NCBI GenBank assembly: GCA_948146395.1
Contig: OX411543.1
Location: forward strand, 31,329,058-31,393,057
From: Fragum whitleyi
Taxonomy: Eukaryota; Mollusca; Bivalvia; Cardiida; Cardiidae
Direction: 5' to 3'
Length of the DNA: 64,000 bases
Shown: positions 54,348 through 64,000 of the stretch, piece after piece
Layout: each line of letters starts with the position of its first letter
How positions within the stretch are numbered: position 1 is the stretch's first letter
Made by a program: the position numbers and the translations under genes
The notes under the pieces: model-generated
Seen by the model: the letters and a program-made list of their open reading frames with translations, nothing else
Databases searched by the model: none
Told to the model about the DNA's origin: nothing

Positions 54348-56523
54348 TTTTGTATAGTAACTTGATATAATTTCCGTGAAACGAAACAATAAATACACGA
54401 GGCACAAGCATGTTTATTCTCAGTACGAAGCGTAAGTTGAGCTAAAACGTTTGGTATCTTCGTCTACAATTTTCGGTTTATATATACTGAGCAATAATAA
54501 ATAAAAACTTGACATTATAAAATTTTCCTATTGTTCCCTACCGTCAAATAAATATGTAATGCAAAACGTGTCATTCTAAAAATTATCGGTGTGACTTAAT
54601 GAAGTCTGAAAAATTTGAAGGACACTTGAAAAATTTGAAGCTCCAGAAAACTGAAAACATTGACGGCCAGTGTAAACAACAAACGGCGTTTTTATCTCAC
54701 AAACGTTGAGCATAGGTTGACTTGAACAAAGTGGGAAAATGGAAAAAACAACTTTTAAGTTTCAAATTGGACATTATTGTGAACTTGACGTCACTTTCCA
54801 ATCAAAATGAAAACATGTTTTGGAGAAGTTTTTGATGTTTTGAAACTGTCCTGCAATAAGATTACGGCACCTTTTGAGAAAGATTCTTACATTAACATTT
54901 AAAAGTAGAGGGATGACTTGTTAGATTGAAACAGTTTCTGCGGATAAAATCCCTTATATGGGCCGCTTAATCACCACTGAGAAATAAAAAGTAAACATTT
55001 TTGTTTGTTTTTTTTTTTTTAAACAGTTTTTGATGGTACCTCGACTCTGTTGAAGTAAGTTGTCAACCAGTGATAAATTTTCAGGTTTCAACCTAGGCCA
55101 AGATGGCATGTGGCCTTAAATCAATTACTTGAAAATAATTCTATAAAAATGGAATGGAGAGTTGTGTTGCAGGTTTTTGAAGGGTCAGTATCATTTTTGC
55201 TCAGTACATGTATATACAACTTTTAATAGAGCATACTTAAGGCGGGTTTTCACCTTACTGATCTTTAAATGACCTCGCAAATCCGACTGTAAAAGTACAA
55301 TGATCGTTTCCTCTCTCACGAGTTATGTACGATTATTTAGTGTAAATCTATGAGTTGTTGTAGTTTATTATATCTATTTACCATAAATACCAGGAATTCT
55401 GCTGCAAGAATTAACTAAACCAATGGCTGTTTTAGATTATTTTGCATTGTTAGTGAGAGATCCAACTGGTAAAATAATCGCCATCGATTTCTTTATTTCA
55501 TATTTTTTGTTTTATTTTTTGACATGCGTAGATGAAAAATACCGAGATATCAGATACAAGAGAGGATAGGAGGGAGCAGACGAGCAGCATCAGATGATTA
55601 TACGTACAAGTATAATATATACTGTACAAGACCAAAAAAGTTCTGTCAAGCTATTGTATAAAGTTAATCAAAGTACTGAAAGTACTGAAAGCTAACAAAG
55701 CATAGATATTTTAGTAATCTTCCTTTTAAATAATTATTATGATACAAAATCAGGGTTAAAATAAAGCGAGGAGTTGAAAAGTATACTTTCGAATGAGTTC
55801 TAATTTGAATATAATTCACACAAGTGACCGTACAATGTATTGTGCATAGTGAAAATTCTGGACATTACTTCGCACACATGTGGTCAAGCTAAGTCATTAC
55901 TTTGCACGCATGTGAAATTCTTGGAAATCCACATTCCAATACGTTGTACAACCGTGAGCGTGAAATATTTCTCACAAATCCCAATTTTCTTTCCTTTTTT
56001 TTTTCTGTTCAAATGTTCTAATTTTCTAATTGGGACCCCTTTCTGACATAATAAGTATTTTGGTCATTGTTCATCACAGGCGAGCCAAATTTTCATGTCC
56101 CTACGATTGTATTTGCTGATGAACTTTGCTCTTTCAGAAGGCTTTATCATTTTGACTAACAAACTGAACAAGTTTCACCATAAATGCGCTAAATGTATGG
56201 CCCTTAGACTGTAAATAAAGAAAGTGTCAACAGGTATCCTTTCCTCGTGTTTTCATATGGAATATTTAACATTTTAATTCATACGGTTCATCTGAATGAA
56301 TTGGTTTTGAAGAAAATCAAGATTTAAACTGGTCTGCAGTCTACTGATTGTGATCCTAAAATTTCTAGTCTCAGGGTTAACCATACAAAAAGCCACAATT
56401 TTGACAGCTGAATTCTAGTAAATTATTGCTTTTATCATATTATTTCTACTTCAATCATGCTAATATTGCATGGAACTTTACAACTGAAATGTTTTATTTC
56501 TAATTTTTCAGTTGGTTTTGAAA
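54348..56523. other. Unassigned AT-rich DNA
   Basis: About 2.2 kb without a supported gene. 56310-56395 (GATTTAAACTGGTCTGCAGT; AACCATACAAAAAGCC) recurs at 57450-57535, on the other side of the inserted HINE-2. Confidence 0.35.
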
Positions 56524-57451
56524 ACAAGAAGCCCAAGAGGGCCTGTATCGCTCCACTGGCTTAAAAATCTCAAGATTTGAAAGAGAGATATTGAAGATAG
56601 AAGGAAATGAAAGTGAACAGCATTCAGAAGAAATTCTGACTTTTTCTAAGTTGAAACTGACTTATGAAGGAATGAACTTATTTAACTAATATGTAAAATT
56701 ACAAGGAAGAAAACTATTTAGATATCACTTTGAAACAAGAGGACCAGAATGGCCCTAAACTGCTCAAATGAATTTTATTGATTCAGGGGATCTCATCCAA
56801 TCCAAATTTCTTGAACAACTTAAGTAGAGGGTCACCCAAGGACCATTCTGGTAAAGTTTCATTGAAATCGGCCCAATGGTTTAGGAGGAGATGAGGTTCA
56901 AAGATTTCAGGGTCAAAAAAAGCCCTGTCCTGCCATGCCCATATTTGGGGGTCAATCCAAATTTCTTGAACAACTTTAGAAGACGGTCACCCAAGGAACC
57001 TTCTGGTAAAGTTTCATTGAAATCGGCCCAATGGTTCAGGAGGAGATGAGGTTCAAAGATTTCGGGGTCAAAATAAGCCCCGCCCTGCCACGCCCATATT
57101 TGGGGGTCAATCCAAATTTCTTGAACAACTTTAGACGAGGGTCACCCAAGGAACATTCTGGTAAAGTTTCATTGAAATCGGCCCAATGGTTCAGGAGGAG
57201 ATGTCGTTGAAAGATTTTGGGGTCAAAATAAGCCCCGCCCTGCCACGCCCATATTTGGGGGTCAATCCAAATTTCTTGAACAACTTTAAAAGAGGGTCAC
57301 CCAAGGAACATTCTGGCCAAGTTTCGTCAAAATCCACTCATTGGTTTAGGAGGAGAAGATGTTAAAAGAAAAGTTTACGCACGCACGGACGGACGCACGA
57401 CGGACACCTCGCCATGACAATAGCTCGCTGGCTTTCAGCCAGTGGAGCTAA
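56524..57451 (-). mobile_element. HINE-2 with two successive 3' ends, minus orientation
   Basis: On the minus strand the 5' end at 57451 is AGCTCCACTGGCT-GAA-AGCCAGCGAGCT, then GTCCGTCGTGCGTCCGTCCG. Four units of about 150 bp follow (reverse complement of GCCCTGCCACGCCCATATTT). A HINE-1-like inner 3' end (minus: GGGCCATTCTGGTCCTCTTG) is near 56737-56760. About 200 bp beyond is the HINE-2 3' end: CCAGTGGAGCGATAC, hairpin AGGCCCTCTTGGGCTT, CTTGTT. The spacer between the two ends is the same sequence as at 36077-36250. Confidence 0.82.
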
Positions 57452-59536
57452 AAATCAAGATCTAAACTGGTCTGCAGTTTACTGACGGTGGTCCTCAAAT
57501 TTCTAGTCTAAGGGTGAACCATACAAAAAGCCAAATTGGCTTTTATAATCTGCTAAATAGCTAAGTGAGTTTGATAATCCCGTTTGAAAGATTGAAACAA
57601 AAGCCGCCAATGATAATGATGTGTTTTTGTTGTTGTTGCTTTTGTTGTTGTTGTTCCCTGTTTACAGTGTTCCTCAAATTTCTATTCTTGAGGTTGGTCA
57701 TCATTTTTTTAAGTTGGAATGCGGAGCAATTCCAACTTAGATTAAACAAAACAGCAAAATGAACACAAGATAATTTCATTTCGGGTTTCTTTGGAACACA
57801 TATCACGTGAACAGGATGTGAATACACTTCGGCCTATTTTGTATATCTCAACTTGACAAAGACAGTTTATTTCATCAAAAAGTAAAAATACTTTACAATT
57901 ACACAACTATCACTTCGTGTTTATTATTAACACGGTAATTTATGTTTTAAGCGACATTTATTGAAAGTTGCGTACGAATATATTAGTATCACATGTTTGC
58001 ATTACTATATTTGGAAATCATGTGATAATAAGTCCAATTAGGTCAGCAATTGACAATTGGTAATGTCGCGATCTGTTTTCTTAGTATTGTGGCAATAGCA
58101 CAGACCAATCACGTGATCTGCTTATTTAGTAAGGTCGCGACCTGTTTTTCGTAGAATTATGTTATAGCTTCTTTTAAAGGAATAATTTCTCTTTCTGAAC
58201 GACCTTATTATACATTTAACTTTTGACTAGGTGTTATATTGTAAATTTCTGTCTAAGCTACGAAATAAATACCTTTTCTTAAAGTGATGATACAAGTTAA
58301 TATATATTTTTGCAACATATTGTCGTTTGTTTTTCGTCATATTGAAGTTATCCACTTGAATGTTTTATTGTAAAAACCCAATACTCATCCAATAAAACCC
58401 TTGCCACCACATCTTTAATTGAATTATGAATATCTTTGCCCAATTAAATTCCAACACCAAGACGATTTGCTATTTGAAACAAACCTTCTAGTTCAACTTG
58501 CTTTCTTCACATTCTTACACATCAACATGTTTAAGAGCACCATCATACAGTTAGTTACATCGTGAAATTGATATTCATCTCAATGGAAAACATTCTTAAT
58601 CGCTCACTTTGCGCGCCATTCATTCATTCCAAACACTCACTCAAACCATTCAAAAAACACTCAAAGTTATTAGAAAAATAAGATCAACATGTACATTCAA
58701 AATGAATTAAGCACGAACCAAATCGCGATTTCACTGACCTCAATGAAATTTAAATCGTCTGATTGGTTCTTGGCGAAATAGAAAGCTATTGATTGAAATT
58801 TTATGCATATTTTATATAGGTTTTATATATCGCTAATTTTGTTCATACTGAACAAAATAAGCGACATTTGATTCCCTCCCTTAAATTTCACTCAAAACTC
58901 GCTCCGCTCACTCATTCAAAATCATGCTTAAATCATTCCAAAATCGTTCACCTTTCAATTTCACGATGTTATTAACTGTACCCCCAACTCAGAAGAAGAG
59001 GAGCACAATTATATTGATTTCATCATGTCTGTCTCTCAGTCCATTGACCTTTTGCTTTCCGCTACATAAACGGAGAAGTAATTGACCTACAATAACTGAA
59101 CTTTACACAAATATTGCCCATGACCCAAAGAAATGCGCTATTGTTTCGGGGTCATACATGTCACGGGCATCAGTAAATTTTAACAGTTAACAGTTTCCAC
59201 TCTAACTGAACAACCAATTGACCCAAATCATAGAACTTGACACAAACTTGTCAATGACCCGAGAAAGTGCCCAATATTGGAGTCACATAGGTCGAAATCG
59301 CATTTGAAATTCGTCCAAAACTGTCTTGAGATTCCAACTCATGAAGTTAAAGACTTCCCTGCGAAAATAGCTTTTCATCATGGAAAAATCATTTGCGACA
59401 CTTCTAATTAAAATGTAATTGGTAGCTCAAATTTAGCAGAAGTTTATTGAAAAATAATATAAAAATGTTTTGAGTTTATAAGGTCGCCTGTGTGTCAATT
59501 AGTTGGCTGTATGGTCCGTATCATTTTCTTCCTTTT
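57452..59536. other. Unassigned AT-rich DNA
   Basis: Starts with the direct repeat of 56310-56395 and includes a (TTG)n run (57626-57656). 58985-59300 has phrases like those at 42840-43060 (TTATATTGATTTCATCATGT, CTGTCTCTCAGTC), so a decayed HINE of that unnamed family is likely. No gene supported. Confidence 0.35.
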
Positions 59537-60085
59537 TAGCTCACCTAACCACAACGTGCTCAAGGGGAGCTTTAGGATCACCTTGACTCCGTCGTGAGTC
59601 GTCACCGTTCTTAAAACTTCTTCCTCTCCTAAACCGCTGGGCAAATTTCAATGAAATTTTGCCAGAATGTTCCCTGGCTGACCCTTTTCAAAATTGTCGC
59701 TATATTCTTATTGGCCAATAAATATGGGTATGGCAGGGCGGGGTTTATTTTGAGCCAAAAATCTTTGAACAACATCTCCTCCTGAACCACTGGGCAGGTT
59801 TAAATGAAACTGCAAGAATGTTCCTTTGATGACCTTCTCCAAATATTGTTGGCAAAATTTTCATTGGCCCATAAATATGGGCGTGGCAGGGTAGGGCTAA
59901 TTTTGAGTCTCCTCTGTAATGAATGGGTTGGCAGGGTCTATTATGACTGCTTATAATTCGAATTATGTCTCCTCTTCAGCAATTAGGCAAGTTTGAATGA
60001 ATATTTCTCAGAAAGTTTCTTGGACAAGATCCACTGGACCAATCGAATTCAGGTGAGCGGTTTAGGGCCATTCTGTCCTTCTTGG
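59537..60085 (+). mobile_element. Degraded HINE-1 head and end on a HINE-2-type array
   Basis: 5' AGCTCACCTAACCACAACGT with GCTCAAGGGGAGCT, then CGTCGTGAGTCGTC. About three units follow (AATATGGGCGTGGCAGGG; CCAGAATGTTCCCTGG). The 3' end is TTCAGGTGAGCGGTTTAGGG, GGCCATTCTGTCC, TTCTTGG. At 60105-60150 a second, HINE-2-like ending follows (TTCAGGTCTGTATAGCGATT, AGCGTCTCTCGTTG). Confidence 0.68.
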
Positions 60086-60152
60086 CATAATTTTTCTTTC
60101 ATCAGATTCAGGTCTGTATAGCGATTCAGTGGTTTAAGCGTCTCTCGTTGTT

Positions 60153-60360
60153 GAAATACATTGATTTATCGTCAAAAGACGAGACGTATTATGTGATCAC
60201 CTGTGGTGGGATGGAGGCGTCAGCTTCGCTAGTAGCTTGAGGTCACCGCGTCTCGAACGCATTCCAACTTATCAGTACTTTCAGTAATTTGATTTAACCA
60301 TGCAGAAAGTCAAATTGATTTGCATGATCTACTAAATAACTTAGTTAGTATTTAGTATTC
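60153..60360. repeat. HINE-5 start fragment
   Basis: 60172-60240 (AAAGACGAGACGTATTATGT, GATCACCTGTGGTGGGATGG) matches the HINE-5 5' region at 18600. The rest is unassigned. Confidence 0.5.
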
Positions 60361-60575
60361 TCCCCGGTGGCGGCAAATAACCTTTCCGACGTTTGTCTTT
60401 CACCAACGGGTAGATAAACTTAAACCTATGGGAGATAGCAGTCGGGGGCTAGGAAAGGGTGTAATGGTAGTACAGGTGAAAGAAATACCAGGAATCCATT
60501 AATAGGTGCACCGGCCGCCGCGATAAAACCGCGAAATTGTTGAAAGTGGCGTAAACCCATTCAAACAAACAAACA
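60361..60575 (+). mobile_element. 5'-truncated SINE
   Basis: Starts CCCCGGTGGCGGC and carries GAGATAGCAGTCGGGGGC, GGCCGCCGCGATAAAACC and an AAAC-type tail. Target duplication TAGTATTC at 60353-60360 and 60576-60583. Confidence 0.82.
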
Positions 60576-60649
60576 TAGTATTCTAAATTGCTAGTTTAAA
60601 ATGTTAATCTTAAATATGTTTGAATGATTTTGTAAAATTCTTGCTGCTG

Positions 60650-60902
60650 TCCAAGTTTGGTAGGATTGTCAATCTAGAGGTCCCAGAATTGATTCACAAC
60701 GGCGACACTCATCCTTTTCGTCTATTTTTCTTGCACCAATAATTTTATTATGATTAACCTATGTTGGATAGTAGCTGGGGGGAAGCAAAGGATGAAATGA
60801 TTGTACTGGTGTGAGAAATACTAGCAGTCGATTGTTAGGTGCTCCAGCCTCCGTTATATTACTGGAAGTTTGTTGAAAGCAGTGTGAAACCTCATTCATA
60901 CA
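60650..60902 (+). mobile_element. Old, degraded SINE
   Basis: Recognisable pieces remain: GGATTGTCAATCTAGAGGTC, GGATAGTAGCTGGGG, GTGAGAAATACTAG, GTTAGGTGCTCCAGCC, GTTGAAAGCAGTGTG. Much diverged; no target duplication seen. Confidence 0.65.
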
Positions 60903-62540
60903 GGAAGGTAGCACATTTATTTTGAAACTAATATCGTTTTTTGCACTTTTTTTTTTTACAATTTTAATAGCAAATTGACCTGCTACAATATATTAGAAGA
61001 ACATTTTATGTATCAGTATATATAATTAGGTTACATCTTTTTAAAACAAAATGAACAACCACAACAACAACATGTGAAAATGGAGAAATATAGAGTCTGA
61101 CTAAACCTAATTACATGTTCCTGATTTAAGTCAAAACATCAAACATGTGTGTATTTCCGTTTATTTATCGTCGCTACCGTAGCACATGCCCGTATGAGCG
61201 ACGCCCCAAGAAGACGGTTAGTTGTTACGGGGGATACTGTAACGATACATGACGAAACTACTGCTGAGATCCGCCATGGTTCTTTAACGTGCTTGGTCAG
61301 TCTTGGATTTAAGTGACTCCAGGTCAGAAATCTACTGGAGAAAGTAACTGTTAATGAATTTTCTATGGTCTATTAGATAAACAAACTGACCCTCAAATCA
61401 TCCCCGGGAGACCTGTTATTTCTTCATGTTATGTTTACTGATAAGCCCAATGTGTAATTTGAGACACCCATGTAATGTGGCATTTAAATAGTAAATCAAC
61501 TTAGAACTTTTTATCAGTTGAACTACTTGTTTTATAAAATTGGTTATTTTGCAATATACACATAAATAAATCAAGCAAATCTGTAAACCGTTCCCGTTCA
61601 AAAATTGGTTTGCAAATCCATTTCTAGATATTAGAAAAATATCTTTTAACATAGAGATATTTTGGGGCGGGGTGGGGGTGGGATGGGGGGTGTTGTAAAT
61701 TAGTAAGTAAATAGATGTTGTAGATTTGTATACCATTTACAAACATCATTTTTTTTGTGAGGTTTTATGTCATTTTCAATAGAACATGAAAATACGCCAC
61801 TTCAGTGGTACTTTCAGCTGTCTTACCCAGATTACACAAAATGCACAATTCTTCACTCATCCAAATTCGATGATTTTCAAGAGAAAAAAAAGCAAAAAAT
61901 TGCAAAAAAAGCAAAATATTGCAGAAAAAAAAGCAAAATATTGCAGAAAACAATGAAGGAAAGAAATTGCTTGAGACAAGCAATTTCTGTTTTTCCTTAA
62001 TGTTGTGCCATGTTTACATCAAGATTCAGAAAATGGTACAAAGCATATAATACTTTTTAGAAATATGAGATTTCTTCTTGTTTTATAAATAAGGAATATA
62101 TATATTTTTTTAGAAAAGTAAATTAAGTCTATTGTCAATTTTATGCACAATATGAGTAAAGCAAAATTCCCTGACTTTCCCCTGACTTTTTCCTGACTAA
62201 AATCAAATTTCCCTGACTTGTGTTTACCGTATTTTGCACATTAATTTATGAAAATGTTGGCCTCCTCCACCCCTACAGCCAACCCTTTCCACCTCAAACT
62301 TTACTTACTGTAACTATATTACTATTTGTATAGATATTTATTTTCTTTTTCTTCATACATACACAATGCATGTTTTATGAACTTAAACCATACTGCTAGG
62401 TGTGGGTTTTGAAATAAGAAGCATACCAAAATGGACAAAAACACAAACTAACATCATAGAAGCATGTATCCTAGTATACTGGACTGTTTTTGGTGTGCAT
62501 AACAATGAATAAAGAAAAACTTTAACAAAAAAAATAACCT
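60903..62540. other. Unassigned AT-rich DNA
   Basis: No gene supported. A hairpin GAAATTGCTTGAGACAAGC with AATTTC at about 61962-61988 resembles the one in the MITE at 15721. A purine-rich AGCAAAATATTGCAGAAAAA motif repeats at 61890-61955. A short CG-containing block lies at 61165-61300 (TCGTCGCTACCGTAGCAC). Confidence 0.3.
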
Positions 62541-62900
62541 TGCTTATATTTCTTGATTGTTTTACCTAGGTAGATCATTACTTCATATACACACTCACTA
62601 GATGACAGGCATTCACCAGAGACCAAGCTCCTTCATCTTTTGACCTTGACCTTTTATGGACTTAACTTTAACCAAAAACTTTAACCTTGCTTATATTTTC
62701 TGAGAGCTTTTACCTAGGGACATCATAGCCTCATACACAAACTTACCAGGGGATAGGTTTTCACCAGTAACAAAGGTCCTTGATAATTTAACCTTGACCA
62801 TTTATGTACTTAAACTTAAACTTAAACAAAAAAACTTAAACATTGCTTATATCTTCTGAGTGCTTATACCAATAGCAAAACCTTTATTTCTATCTTATTT
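62541..62900 (+). repeat. Tandem units of about 145 bp (2.5 copies)
   Basis: AACCTTGCTTATATTT, TTTTACCTAGGTAGATCATT, CTAGATGACAGGCATTCACC and TTGACCTTGACCTTTTATGG recur at 62650-62800 and 62820-62880. This is a further internal-array type; HINE termini are not visible. Confidence 0.6.
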
Positions 62901-62974
62901 ATAAATCAGACTGATATATATTAGATTATGGACTTTTATTTAAGTATTTAAGTAAAAAAAAAAGTTTTTGAGAG

Positions 62975-63486
62975 TCACATGCAGAGATATTCTTGCAAAG
63001 AAAGATCGACAAATAACATATTTTTCATCAAATCACAATACATTTTTCTCGGAATATTCCAAAGAAATTTGGTTGATATCAATCAAGTTCTGAGAAAATG
63101 ATTTTCAAAGTGTCCATTATGTAACATATTGAGAAATGCCCATAAAAGACATAATTTCATATGACACCAATATTTTTTTGTCGACTGATAAAAGCTTGCT
63201 AAAGGATCATTCCAGTGAAATTCGTTGATATCTTTTTCTTAGATTTTGAGAAATATCACATATTTCCATAAATGGAAATTAGCCATGTCCATAAAGCCTT
63301 TACTTGTTTTTCATTGGATAAAAAAGTTATAAAACAACTTGAGAGAGGGTCACAATAGGATCAATCCTGTGAAGTTTGGTTAAGATTCATTCAATAGTTT
63401 TGGGAGAAGATTTCTAAAGAAAAAAGTTTCCACTTGACTTACAATAGTCACAGTGCCATGTCAATAGCTCCAATGGAGCTAAAAAC
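62975..63486 (-). mobile_element. HINE-2 5' part, minus orientation
   Basis: On the minus strand the 5' end at 63486 is AGCTCCATTGGAGCTATTGA, a shortened hairpin, followed by about two and a half units matching the 53339 element. The GTCCGTC block is decayed (GTGACTATTGTAAGTC). The 3' end is missing. Confidence 0.65.
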
Positions 63487-64000
63487 TACTGCTAACTCCT
63501 TAAAAGAAGATGATTAGAAATCATATGTATTTATATGCAACAGTGCAAACCTCTTTACTCAAAGTAAAGAGAGGGGTCTAGGGTAATGCCAATTGAAAAT
63601 GATCTTTTTTCAATTTTTACCTATGTTGTTGGAGCTCATTTAAATGGTCCTAATTAGACAAATGTAATGAATATACATAATACACATCTTTATTGCACTA
63701 TAATCAGAATATTTAAATTTGAAAATTTATCTGTAGCTCTAATTGTTGCAAACATAAAATCAGTAGAATTGTAACACTGATAAGAATGCATGGATGATTT
63801 CCTGTTATTAGTTTTACTGATCTCTAGTAGGGGTCTCCATAAAAAGCGTCGGGAACTGCCGGGAAACGCCGGGAACTGCCGGGAAGCGCCGGGAGATCTT
63901 AATCGGCGTCGGGGCCGTCTACAGACCTAACTTAGCGTCGACAAATATAAATCTATGTATTTGAGATCATAATTTGGTGTATTTTGATTTTATTCGTCCT
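63487..64000. other. Unassigned DNA at the window end
   Basis: AT-rich apart from the minisatellite at 63840-63912. No gene supported. Confidence 0.3.
63840..63912 (+). repeat. GC-rich minisatellite
   Basis: About five tandem 10-11 bp units, GCCGGGAACT or GCCGGGAAGC, in otherwise AT-rich DNA. Confidence 0.7.

Noticed and set aside
61416..62000. Short ORFs of 72-106 residues on both strands
   Set aside because: Low-complexity (poly-Asn/Lys or Phe-rich) translations of AT-rich DNA without motifs.

Overview
The window looks like animal nuclear DNA, most probably from a mollusc and perhaps a marine bivalve. It is AT-rich with no operons. It is packed with tRNA-headed SINEs ending in (CAAT)n, with hairpin-ended elements carrying internal tandem arrays, and with one Ty3/Gypsy retrotransposon. 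The host assignment is inference from repeat types I recognise; species cannot be fixed from this sequence. Only one short stretch, about 13052-13265 on the minus strand, looks like a host coding exon. Almost everything else is mobile DNA in several layers of nesting.

The dominant component is a set of non-autonomous elements that I read as Helentron-type (Helitron2) HINEs. I use local labels for them. HINE-1 starts AGCTCACCTGAGCAC. HINE-2 starts AGCTCCACTGGCC. HINE-3 starts ATGCCCCC or ATGCTCCC. HINE-4 starts AGCTCGAC, HINE-5 ACGCCTG, and HINE-6 AGCTCTGCTG. Most show a 5' hairpin, then a GTCCGTC-rich block, then usually a tandem array with units of about 145-185 bp. The 3' end has a short motif complementary to the 5' end, a hairpin, and CTCTTGTT. 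At least two dozen copies or fragments cover roughly half the window. The many short ORFs inside them are by-products of tandem repetition.

At 15263-18364 on the minus strand there is a decayed coding remnant of what is probably an autonomous Helentron. It has the C-terminal part of a PIF1/RecD-like helicase (motifs V and VI) followed by an EEP-type endonuclease. It is split by a full HINE-1, a 147-bp minimal HINE-3 and a TTAA-flanked MITE. The possible source of the enzyme and its presumed parasites therefore sit in one locus.

Layout: 1-880 unassigned; 880-6120 a palindromic ATGGCCAT/ATTAATGG-rich tract split by two HINEs; 6121-13030 HINE-1, HINE-4 and HINE-2 elements with one SINE; 13052-13265 the exon; 13480-15199 HINE-1 with a nested HINE-6; 15263-18364 the Helentron remnant; 18367-19748 and 27614-27960 HINE-1/HINE-5 sequence split by the retrotransposon; 19749-27608 the Gypsy element on the minus strand with near-identical LTRs and a TTATT target duplication, lacking gag and interrupted by a pogo-like element and a SINE; 27960-34145 HINE-1 arrays, including a six-unit higher-order repeat; 34395-41712 nested HINEs, one copy of a dispersed duplication and a 155-bp array; 42274-45810 several MITEs, two of them filled with CpG-rich palindromic words; 45857-54347 further HINEs and the second duplication copy; 54348-64000 mostly unassigned AT-rich DNA with scattered HINE and SINE fragments.
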